A stretch of DNA of 64,000 nt. It comes from Bacteroidetes bacterium HGW-Bacteroidetes-8. Lineage in GTDB: Bacteria; Bacteroidota; Bacteroidia; Bacteroidales; UBA932. The stretch is taken from NCBI GenBank assembly GCA_002840895.1, contig PHCZ01000009.1, forward strand, positions 1 to 64,000, given 5' to 3'. Of this stretch, positions 42,643 through 50,081 are shown piece after piece (positions within the stretch are counted from its first letter, which is position 1; every line of letters starts with the position of its first letter). Position numbers and translations under genes: made by a program. The notes below the pieces were generated by a model, which was not told the origin of the DNA, did no database searches, and saw only the letters and a program-made list of their open reading frames with translations.

Positions 42643-43782
42643 ATGTTAGATAAAACAAAATTTGCCCCCGCATTACGATCGTCTAGTGATCAAATACTAC
42701 AGGAGAATAGAGTTGTTGCTTCTCAAAAACTATTTCGTGAGATATTAGAAGCTATAAACGGCAAAAGCATTTTGATAGACAATAACCGCCAGATTATTTA
42801 TGCCAATAATGATTTTTTAAATTTACGCGGATTAAAAAACATGGACCCAATTTTGGGGCTGAGACTCGGAGAGGTTATTTCGTGCATTCATTCCGGGGAG
42901 GAACAATTTGGATGTGGAACTTCTGCAGCTTGCGCATATTGTGGCGCAGTAAATGCAATTCTGGAAAGCCAGAAATCGGGTTCTAAATCAGCGAAAGAGT
43001 GTAGGATAACAACTGTTGTAGATGAAAAGCTTAAAAGTTGGGATTTATTCATCACCTCATCTCCAATTTCTTTGGCAGGTAATCTATATTACATCATTTC
43101 TATAGAAGATATTAGCCATAAAAAAAGAAGATCTGCACTTGAAAAAACTTTCTTTCACGACCTGCTTAATAGTGCTGGTGGCCTTAACGGATTACTGACA
43201 ATTTTGAAAGATGGAGTTTCACCCGAGGAAGCGCCCGAAATTATTAATCTTTCAGAAGAAGCCAGCAGGGATATTCTCGATGAAATTATGATGCATACGC
43301 AGATACGCGCAGCAGAAAATGGAGATCTTCAAGTAAAAATTGAACCTGTTAACTCAATTGAATTACTCGTTTCCTCTGTTAAAAAAATAAGTTCACATAA
43401 GGTAGGTCAAAATAAAGAGGTGATTATTTCTGAAGATTCTGCTAATATTAATTTTCAAACGGACAGAATTCTGCTTCAGAGAGTAATTATCAATCTGATA
43501 AAAAACGCACTTGAATCAACTCCGCAAAGTGGAACTATTTTCGTCGGTTTAAAAGATGACGGAGATAAAATCATTATATGGGTAAAAAATAATGAGGTTA
43601 TACCAATGGATGTACAACTTCAGTTATTTCAAAGATCATATAGCACTAAAGGAGATAACAGGGGAATAGGCACTTATAGTATTAAACTATTAACCGAAAA
43701 CTACCTGAAAGGCAAGGTAAGCTTTATCAGTAACGAAACAGACAGAACTGTTTTTAGTCTAGAATTCAATAAAGTCTTCTAA
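42643..43782 (+). CDS. orphan PAS-domain sensor histidine kinase with Cys-rich motif
   Basis: A soluble histidine kinase (no membrane segment seen). The N-terminal PAS-like domain (GKSILIDNNRQIIYANNDFL) contains a Cys-rich insert, with Cys in CIHSGEEQFGCG and AACAYCGA, which could bind a metal or sense redox. The phospho-acceptor is in FFHDLLNSAGGL, followed by an HATPase with an N box (INLIKNALES) and a G box (GDNRGIGTYSIK). I use the ATG at 42643; the ATG at 42619 lies upstream of the -7 element. No response regulator is adjacent. Confidence 0.85.
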   Translation: MLDKTKFAPALRSSSDQILQENRVVASQKLFREILEAINGKSILIDNNRQIIYANNDFLNLRGLKNMDPILGLRLGEVISCIHSGEEQFGCGTSAACAYCGAVNAILESQKSGSKSAKECRITTVVDEKLKSWDLFITSSPISLAGNLYYIISIEDISHKKRRSALEKTFFHDLLNSAGGLNGLLTILKDGVSPEEAPEIINLSEEASRDILDEIMMHTQIRAAENGDLQVKIEPVNSIELLVSSVKKISSHKVGQNKEVIISEDSANINFQTDRILLQRVIINLIKNALESTPQSGTIFVGLKDDGDKIIIWVKNNEVIPMDVQLQLFQRSYSTKGDNRGIGTYSIKLLTENYLKGKVSFISNETDRTVFSLEFNKVF

Positions 43783-43801
43783 TTAACTTTTTGATCCTCC
43801 T

Positions 43802-43862
43802 GAGAGTTATTCTCGGGCTTAGGTTATTCTCGCGGCTGCCGCCCAATAAAAGGCAGGCAGCT
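43802..43862 (+). repeat. 61-bp direct repeat, left copy
   Basis: Identical to 44627-44687 over 61 bases. It contains two GGTTATTCTCG/GAGTTATTCTCG units and a hairpin GCTGCC-GCC...GGC-A-GGCAGC. The pair flanks the toxin-antitoxin genes. Confidence 0.9.
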
Positions 43863-43870
43863 TAACCACA

Positions 43871-43884
43871 AACCTTGGCAAGGT
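43871..43884 (-). repeat. REP-like repeat, family 1, fragment
   Basis: AACCTTGGCAAGGT; the palindromic CCTTG-N-CAAGG core only, with the opposite central base. Just beside the left 61-bp repeat. Confidence 0.4.
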
Positions 43885-44029
43885 GCCCCCCCTGGTTATC
43901 GTGGATCTACAACAGGTAGTAAAGCATTGTGGAGAAAGGTTCCCCTAAAATTCGCAAACATAATCCCCTTTGAATTCTTGCTTTTCCGGCAAACTTCCTT
44001 CGTTAGAGGCTTTATTTAAAAAAAATCAT

Positions 44030-44052
44030 TATATTTGTACCATATTGGTACA
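44030..44052 (+). promoter_or_regulatory. promoter and operator of the YefM/YoeB-type module
   Basis: TATATTTG (44030-44037) is the -7 element. TGTACCA-TAT-TGGTACA (44036-44052), a perfect 7+3+7 palindrome, overlaps it and the expected transcription start, as expected for autorepression by the antitoxin complex. Confidence 0.75.
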
Positions 44053-44070
44053 CATAAAATATAATTTATT

Positions 44071-44322
44071 ATGCAAGTCATAAGTAGTAGAGAGTTTCGA
44101 CAAAATCAAAAAAAATACTTTGAGAAAATAGATATGGGAGAACAGATTATTGTTCAAAGAGGAAAAGATAAATCATACACCCTAACTCCTGTTCTTGAAG
44201 ATGATCTCTATTTTACTCCCTCAATGGTAGAGAGAATTGCCCAATCTATTGAACAAGTGAAAGAAGGAAAGATTACAAAAATCTCAAGCAAAGAGGAATT
44301 AAAAAAATTGCTTGAAATATGA
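44071..44322 (+). CDS. YefM/Phd-family antitoxin
   Basis: An 83-residue DNA-binding antitoxin. MQVISSREFRQNQKKYFEKI is the Phd/YefM N-terminal DNA-binding fold; the C-terminal half (VKEGKITKISSKEELKKLLE) would wrap the toxin. Overlaps the toxin gene by four bases (ATGA). Autoregulated, judging from the overlapping palindrome. Confidence 0.9.
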   Translation: MQVISSREFRQNQKKYFEKIDMGEQIIVQRGKDKSYTLTPVLEDDLYFTPSMVERIAQSIEQVKEGKITKISSKEELKKLLEI

Positions 44323-44588
44323 CATACACCTTAGTATTATCTGACAATGCATTGGAAGATATTAAGGCATTAAAATCAACAGGAAATAGGGCTTTAATTA
44401 TCAAACTAAATACTTTGTTGGAAGAACTCGTAGATCATCCCTATACAGGAACCGGTAAACCTGAGCAGTTAAAAAATAATCTTACTGGACTATGGTCCAG
44501 GAGAATAAATAAAAGACATCGCCTAGTTTACTCTATCAACAACGATTTAGTAATTGTGTATGTCCTTTCTGCAAAAGGACATTATTAA
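44319..44588 (+). CDS. YoeB-family mRNA endoribonuclease toxin
   Basis: An 89-residue toxin of the Txe/YoeB family that cleaves mRNA at the ribosome. GTGKPEQLKNNLTGLWSRRI and HRLVYSI match the family; Glu49, the Arg/His cluster around 61-68 and the C-terminal His88-Tyr89 correspond to the active-site region. The reading frame is intact. The pair is bracketed by 61-bp direct repeats, suggesting it moves or can be lost as a unit. Confidence 0.93.
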   Translation: MTYTLVLSDNALEDIKALKSTGNRALIIKLNTLLEELVDHPYTGTGKPEQLKNNLTGLWSRRINKRHRLVYSINNDLVIVYVLSAKGHY

Positions 44589-44590
44589 AA

Positions 44591-44624
44591 TGGTCTGCTC
44601 CGCAGTGTGTAAACCGCTACGCGG
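44591..44624 (+). repeat. dispersed palindromic repeat, family 2, copy 3
   Basis: TGGTCTGCTCCGCAG, a short spacer and CCGCTACGCGG; it lies directly after the toxin stop. The change to CTGC-TCC-GCAG keeps the pairing, as in copy 1. Confidence 0.7.
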
Positions 44625-44626
44625 AA

Positions 44627-44687
44627 GAGAGTTATTCTCGGGCTTAGGTTATTCTCGCGGCTGCCGCCCAATAAAAGGCAGGCAGCT
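44627..44687 (+). repeat. 61-bp direct repeat, right copy
   Basis: Identical to 43802-43862. The period between the copies is 825 bases, containing the toxin-antitoxin pair. Confidence 0.9.
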
Positions 44688-44737
44688 ATGAGCGGGAAAT
44701 AACCGTATAAGCACGGGAAATAACTTTGATTTTTGAT

Positions 44738-44783
44738 GTGGTCTGCTGCGCAGGTGTGTTTACCGCTGCGCGGATTTCAACTG
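44738..44783 (+). repeat. dispersed palindromic repeat, family 2, copy 4
   Basis: GTGGTCTGCTGCGCAGG, TGTGTTTA spacer, CCGCTGCGCGG and TTTCAACTG; the most complete member, containing both palindromes perfectly. It lies in the 313-base gap between the toxin gene and the phosphoesterase gene, in which I see no further gene. Confidence 0.7.
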
Positions 44784-44901
44784 TTAGTGTTTTGTGTAAG
44801 TATTTGTAATACAATATATTAATTTTTACGATTTTTTCAATTGCCAAAATCGCTATTTTCATATACTTATAAATCAGACTGTTTCACATAACACTGCCAG
44901 T

Positions 44902-46929
44902 TCAATATTTTATAAGGCCTACTTTCCCATCCATAGAGGTTACGAGTAGGGTGCGGTTACCTATTGGGCGGATGTAGTTGATGAGGGCAATGGAGAAGCG
45001 GTAGGTCCAGGCGACGGTTCCATCTGCAGCGTTGAGAACGAATATGTTGCCTTTGTCGGTTGGGATAAAGACGAGATCGTTGGCTGTGGTGATTGGTGAG
45101 GGGGCTATTTCATAGCCGTAGCCGGTGTGGCTTGCCCACAAGAGGTGGGGTTTGCCAACCTGGGATGCGGCAGGGCTAGTGGCGGCTGCGGCCGGCTTTG
45201 TGGCTGTGGTGGCAGCGGTGGCAGGGCCGGATTTTGGGGTGGCAACAGTCGCCGGGTTAGCGGCGGCAGGGCTAGTGGCGGCAGGGCTAGTGGCGGCAGG
45301 GCTAGATGCAGCAGGGCTAGATGCAGCAGCTGGGGTAAAATCTTTGGTGCTGAATGCGAGGACGGTGTCTTGCATTGTTTTTACATATAGGGTGTTGCCG
45401 TCGGGGGAGAGGCCTATGGATTCGCGGCCGCCGCGGGCGCTCCAGAGCTCTTTGCCGGTTTTGGCATCAATTGCGTGGGAGCGGCGCTCGGGGGTAACTA
45501 CGAATAGTTTGCCGTTGGCTTTTAGCGGCCACACTGCGGCGGCAGAGAGTCCCCTACCCTTGTTGTTGGTCCATTTCCACAGCAGGCGACCATCTGCAGG
45601 GTTAAAGGCGTAAACTTTGTTGGCCCAGTCACCAATATAGACCCCTTGGTCATCTGCCCACGGCTTGGCCTCTATGAAGCCTTTTATTTGTGAGTAGACC
45701 CACAGCAAATGGCCACTTGAGAGCTCAATTGCACGGAATGCGTTGTCTGATGCACCTATATATACTATACCTTTATGTATTGTTGGCGAACCGAGTACAC
45801 TTTTGGTGGCTTCGACTTTCCATTTGAGCTTGCCGGTTTTGGCATTGAGGCAGTAGATGTGGTTGTCACTCGAGCCCACAACCAGCAGGCCTGTTTTTTC
45901 GCACACCTCGGGCGAAGAGAAGATCTTGCCATCGGTCTTGGCCTTTACCACACCCGCAGTGTTGGAGATAAATACCATATTGAACGCAAAAGCCGCCGCC
46001 GACCCTATATCCGAATCATCCTGGTAAACCCACACTGCACTTGCGGGAGAGTCTACGCGATCTTTACCGGATGGACCCCACATTGCCGGTGGAGACTCCT
46101 TCTTGATAGGTTGTTTATGCCACGGTTTGTGGGTGATGGAGTTGGAGCGGACTGCGTAGGTGATGGAGTCGGTGGTTATGGTGACTATGTTGTAGCCCGG
46201 GTGGGTGGGTTTGGCGGCGGTGTAGTTACCGCGCAGGTTGGAGCGGCCCATTATTCCCGGAATGCCCTCAAAGTCCATTACACGGTTGGAGTGGCCGTGG
46301 CCGCACATTGAGACCTGGGTGTTTACCCTCTTGAGCATATCAATGACAGTTTTGTAGTTGAGCATTGCATCGTCTAGCGGATAGTGGTTGATAAATACCA
46401 CCGGAATGTGTTTTGGGAGTGCATTGGTCACGGAGTCCAGCCAAACAATAGTTTCGCGGGGAACAAGAGCGGGTGCCATACGCATATTTGGTCCCGAATT
46501 TGTGCCAATAAATTGGATTCCGTTAAAATTGAAATTAAAGTGTTCGTAACCGAAAACCTTTGAAAATGTGTTACATCCACTCTCGCTCCATTTAGAATCG
46601 TGGTTCCCCGCTACTATGTAGTAAGGAATGGTTAGTTTATCTACGATAGATTTTGCTAAAAGTATCTCCTCGTCACTGCCAAATTCTGTTATATCGCCCG
46701 CCAGTATTACAAAATCGATACCTTTCAAATTGTTAATGTCTTTTACGGAAGTCTCGAGATCCTCTACGTTGGTTGCAACATCGCTCACGTGAAGATCTGC
46801 AAGGTAGGCAAAGCGGACAAGCGCTTTTTTGCCGGTTTGCGGCGGTCCAACATCTTCAGCTAAATAATCTGAAGAATAACTACTTATATAGCAAAGTAGT
46901 AAAGCTATAAGTATAAAATATTTTTTCAT
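44902..46929 (-). CDS. metallophosphoesterase fused to a PQQ-like beta-propeller
   Basis: A 675-residue exported protein. Signal MKKYFILIALLLCYISSYSS (ATG at 46929; the open frame continues further upstream without family support). The N-terminal calcineurin-like phosphoesterase has all metal motifs: ADLHVSD, LAGDITEFGSD, GNHDSKW and GHGHSN. From about residue 290 a PQQ/WD-like propeller follows (LYVKTMQDTVLAF, VYIGASDNAFRAI, IYCLNAKTGKLKWKV). A long Ala/Ser/Pro/Thr repeat interrupts the propeller. Predicted periplasmic hydrolase; substrate unknown. Confidence 0.88.
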   Translation of the reverse strand: MKKYFILIALLLCYISSYSSDYLAEDVGPPQTGKKALVRFAYLADLHVSDVATNVEDLETSVKDINNLKGIDFVILAGDITEFGSDEEILLAKSIVDKLTIPYYIVAGNHDSKWSESGCNTFSKVFGYEHFNFNFNGIQFIGTNSGPNMRMAPALVPRETIVWLDSVTNALPKHIPVVFINHYPLDDAMLNYKTVIDMLKRVNTQVSMCGHGHSNRVMDFEGIPGIMGRSNLRGNYTAAKPTHPGYNIVTITTDSITYAVRSNSITHKPWHKQPIKKESPPAMWGPSGKDRVDSPASAVWVYQDDSDIGSAAAFAFNMVFISNTAGVVKAKTDGKIFSSPEVCEKTGLLVVGSSDNHIYCLNAKTGKLKWKVEATKSVLGSPTIHKGIVYIGASDNAFRAIELSSGHLLWVYSQIKGFIEAKPWADDQGVYIGDWANKVYAFNPADGRLLWKWTNNKGRGLSAAAVWPLKANGKLFVVTPERRSHAIDAKTGKELWSARGGRESIGLSPDGNTLYVKTMQDTVLAFSTKDFTPAAASSPAASSPAATSPAATSPAAANPATVATPKSGPATAATTATKPAAAATSPAASQVGKPHLLWASHTGYGYEIAPSPITTANDLVFIPTDKGNIFVLNAADGTVAWTYRFSIALINYIRPIGNRTLLVTSMDGKVGLIKY
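45165..45335 (-). repeat. Ala/Ser/Pro/Thr coding repeat in the phosphoesterase-propeller protein
   Basis: About seven 15-base units (plus-strand ctagtggcggcaggg) encode SPAAT/SPAAS repeats, followed by Ala/Thr/Lys-rich sequence. It is inserted between two propeller blades. Confidence 0.85.
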
Positions 46930-47230
46930 CGTTTTAATTTTAGTTAATATCCCCTTTCTAACTAAAGATGGACAAAAATAGTCAAAAAAGAGTATCTCTA
47001 TAAATTCAAAGTACCAAAAAAACAATAAAAGAGGCATTGTACCTATATTATAGTCAATATCAGCTATTAGAAAGTACAATATATTGTTACATTTTTGTAA
47101 ATAATTGTTGGAAGGGGAACTATTTATGGTTATATTTGTTCCATAGAAAAACTTCCTACGGAGATTCACGTCCAGGCTTTGAAACCCTTGATTAATGTGA
47201 CTCACCGTCATTTTTTCGTAAACTGCCTCT
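46930..47230. other. gene-free promoter region of the polysaccharide locus
   Basis: A 301-base A+T-rich gap between divergent genes. TATATTTG at 47131-47138 and a GTTG (47107-47110) 20 bases before it form a likely promoter for the polysaccharide operon with a leader of about 85 bases. A minus-strand TATTTTTG (complement of 46973-46980) may serve the phosphoesterase gene. No invertible-promoter repeats were seen. Confidence 0.5.
47131..47138 (+). promoter_or_regulatory. -7 element of the polysaccharide operon
   Basis: TATATTTG, an exact TAnnTTTG match; GTTG at 47107-47110 could be a weak -33 with 20-base spacing. Confidence 0.55.
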
Positions 47231-49222
47231 ATGACAAAACTGACCGAAAGACTTAGACCTATATTCCAGCTTTTCTTGAGAAGCTATATGCCGCGGTGGA
47301 TCATTTTTGGGATTGACCTGGTGATAGTTGCGCTTGCATTCTCATCACTATGGCTTTTTAGAGACACTGTAGCGTCGCACAGAGGAGATTTTTTCTCCCT
47401 TAAACTGCTGCTGGCAACATCTATATACGCTTTTACATCGTTGGTATTCCGGACATATCGAGGGGTTGTGAGGTTCTCTACCGTTCACGACCTGCGTAAA
47501 CTTGCCCAGAGCTCAATTGTTGCTTCACTGCTATTTTTTGTTGCAAGCTACTTCTTTAACTCTCTCTACTCAGATATTCCAAGCTTCACAAAGTTCAACC
47601 TCTTCTTTCCTATAATACTCGGCTTTATGGTAATGGCCGGGCAACTCCTTATGCGGTTTACCGTAAGGAGCGTGTTCGAGGTAATGGAGAGCAGCAGCTA
47701 CGTAGAGCATAAGACAAAGGTTTTTGTACTGGGGGCAGACAACGAGTCTATAAAGCTCACCAGCCAAATCCAGGGAGAGAAGGGCAACCCATATAAGCCG
47801 GTTGCCTTTGTCACATTCTCAAACGGGCTATCCAACAAGAGTGTATGCGGGTTACCAATACTTGAGGTTAACGGCAATATGACAATACTTATGGCAAAGT
47901 ATAAGGTAAAGTCTATGCTGGTAACCAAAACTCAACTTAACACAGTCTCTAAGGAGTTTTACGACAAATGTATTGTGGAGGGGCTGGAGCTGCTGCTTGT
48001 TAATGGGATAAGCAGGTATAACCAGGATGATATTCCGCCACAAATTAACAAGATAAAGATTGAGGACCTGCTTGGCCGCAACGCTATAGTGATGGACAGA
48101 GAGGCTATTCAGGATCAGTTTACAGACCAGGTAATACTTATTACAGGGGCGGGTGGCTCTATAGGGTCTGAGATTGCACGTCAAGTTATTCACCTAAAAT
48201 GCAAAAAAATTGTTCTGGTAGACCAGGCAGAGACACCACTTAACGATTTGTGGCTGGAACTCAATGCTTTGAAGACAGGGGTAGAGATTAAACCTATTGT
48301 TGCAAATGTGAGTAACAGAACCAGAATGGAGCAGATATTCGAGTGTGCAAAACCTTCACTGGTATTTCACGCTGCAGCATACAAACACGTACCAATGATG
48401 GAGTTTCACCCATCTACGGCAGTTGTAACAAATGTACTTGGGACAAAGATCTGCGCTGACCTCTCAATGGAGAACGGGGTGAAGAGGTTTGTGATGATAT
48501 CTACAGACAAGGCTGTAAACCCTACAAATGTAATGGGGGCTTCAAAAAGAGCGGCAGAGATTTATGTACAATCTCTATATTACAAGCAGCTGGAGAGTGA
48601 GGTCGCCTCTCCTACCCAATTTGTGACCACAAGATTTGGTAATGTACTGGGCTCCAACGGCTCGGTTGTTCCTCTCTTCAAAAGACAGATAGAGAGCGGC
48701 GGCCCAATAACCATAACTCACAAAGAGATTACCCGCTACTTTATGACAATTCCTGAGGCCTGTTCTCTGGTTCTTGAGGCTGGGTGTACAGGAAAAGGGG
48801 GAGAAATATATATCTTTGATATGGGAGAGGCTGTAAGGATATACGAACTTGCAGAGAAGATGATTCGGCTAAGCGGAAAGGTTCCGGGAAGAGATATCTC
48901 AATTGTTGAGACAGGGCTGCGCCCTGGGGAAAAACTTTATGAAGAGCTGCTAGCCACAAAAGAGAACACCATTCCTACATACCACAAGAAGGTGTTGATT
49001 GCAAAGGTGAGAAGATATCCGTTTAACTATATTGAACCGGAGATTAATGAGCTGATAGATATTGCACTAAAATATACCCAGCCAACAGATGTAGTTTGGA
49101 GGCTAAAGATGTTAATACCGGAATTCAAGAGCCATAACAGCAGCTACGAAGAGATAGACAAAAAGCTTGAGGCGGGCGGCGCACACGAAAATATCTACAC
49201 GAAATATGTATATGACAAATAA
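47231..49222 (+). CDS. membrane-bound nucleotide-sugar 4,6-dehydratase (FlaA1/CapD/WbpM type)
   Basis: A 663-residue enzyme of surface-polysaccharide synthesis. Four hydrophobic segments lie in the first ~140 residues, then a CoA-binding-like domain, then an extended-SDR domain from about residue 300 (LITGAGGSIGSE). STDKAVNPTNVMGASKR shows the Met variant of the catalytic Tyr (MxxxK), typical of UDP-GlcNAc C4,6-dehydratases of this membrane class. First gene of the plus-strand operon. Confidence 0.93.
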   Translation: MTKLTERLRPIFQLFLRSYMPRWIIFGIDLVIVALAFSSLWLFRDTVASHRGDFFSLKLLLATSIYAFTSLVFRTYRGVVRFSTVHDLRKLAQSSIVASLLFFVASYFFNSLYSDIPSFTKFNLFFPIILGFMVMAGQLLMRFTVRSVFEVMESSSYVEHKTKVFVLGADNESIKLTSQIQGEKGNPYKPVAFVTFSNGLSNKSVCGLPILEVNGNMTILMAKYKVKSMLVTKTQLNTVSKEFYDKCIVEGLELLLVNGISRYNQDDIPPQINKIKIEDLLGRNAIVMDREAIQDQFTDQVILITGAGGSIGSEIARQVIHLKCKKIVLVDQAETPLNDLWLELNALKTGVEIKPIVANVSNRTRMEQIFECAKPSLVFHAAAYKHVPMMEFHPSTAVVTNVLGTKICADLSMENGVKRFVMISTDKAVNPTNVMGASKRAAEIYVQSLYYKQLESEVASPTQFVTTRFGNVLGSNGSVVPLFKRQIESGGPITITHKEITRYFMTIPEACSLVLEAGCTGKGGEIYIFDMGEAVRIYELAEKMIRLSGKVPGRDISIVETGLRPGEKLYEELLATKENTIPTYHKKVLIAKVRRYPFNYIEPEINELIDIALKYTQPTDVVWRLKMLIPEFKSHNSSYEEIDKKLEAGGAHENIYTKYVYDK

Positions 49223-49265
49223 GACTAACCATATAGTTTCAAAAAAAACAATTAAACCCCGAAAT

Positions 49266-50075
49266 ATGAAAACAAAAATACTAACCGCCGCCCTGGTATC
49301 ACTGCTACTCTACTCGTGCGGCTCCACGGAGAAGATTCCCTACCTGGTAAAGGCCGAGCGGCTCCAGCTCTACGAACTGGAGCAGTATGCCAAGATCTAT
49401 GAAGCGAAGATTATGGCAAAAGATGTACTCACTATTTCGGTAAACACAACGGTACCGGAAGCCGGAGCACCATTTAACCTAGGCTCCAATGCAGGTAGTA
49501 TGGCCATAACTGCAGGTAATGTTAACAACGTCCCTGGCACGAATTTGCAAACCTATATTGTTGATAAAGAGGGATATATAGACTACCCCATTGTAGGAAA
49601 AGTTAAAGTGATAGGGCTAACCAGAGTGGAGGCTCAGGAGTTTATTAAAAATTTGATTCACCCTGCTTATATAACTGAAGTACCAATTGTTAATGTAAGA
49701 TTTAAAAACTACAAAGTGTCTGTATTAGGAGAGGTTAACCGCCCCGGGCAATACGTGGTTGAGAACGAGCAGTGCACAATATTGGATGCCCTGGCTATGG
49801 CAGCAGATATGACGATATTTGGCAAACGTGATAATGTTATGCTGATTCGTGAAGATAACAACGGAAGAAAGAGCATTACAAGAATTAATCTTCAGGACCC
49901 GCGTCTGGTGTTGAACCCTGATGTTTACTACCTTCAACAGAATGATGTAATCTACGTTGAGCCAAACAAAACCAAGGCAAAAGCGGCCTCAATTGGGACC
50001 GGCGAGACCTATGCAATATCAATAATTTCTACCCTACTATCAATTACAACCCTTTTAGTAACCATATTCCGCTAG
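49266..50075 (+). CDS. Wza-like polysaccharide export lipoprotein
   Basis: A 269-residue outer-membrane lipoprotein with lipobox Cys18 (LLYSCGS), a Poly_export domain (VDKEGYIDYPIVGKVKVIGL) and an SLBB domain (YKVSVLGEVNRPGQYVV), and a C-terminal hydrophobic segment. The chosen ATG at 49266 avoids overlap with the dehydratase gene; a start at 49167 would overlap it by 56 bases and bury the signal peptide. It pairs with the following Wzc-like gene (6-base gap). Confidence 0.92.
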   Translation: MKTKILTAALVSLLLYSCGSTEKIPYLVKAERLQLYELEQYAKIYEAKIMAKDVLTISVNTTVPEAGAPFNLGSNAGSMAITAGNVNNVPGTNLQTYIVDKEGYIDYPIVGKVKVIGLTRVEAQEFIKNLIHPAYITEVPIVNVRFKNYKVSVLGEVNRPGQYVVENEQCTILDALAMAADMTIFGKRDNVMLIREDNNGRKSITRINLQDPRLVLNPDVYYLQQNDVIYVEPNKTKAKAASIGTGETYAISIISTLLSITTLLVTIFR

Positions 50076-50081
50076 TAAAAT

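Noticed and set aside
46930-47230. An invertible capsule promoter of the Bacteroides type
   Set aside because: I found no inverted repeats flanking the promoter and no invertase gene in the window.
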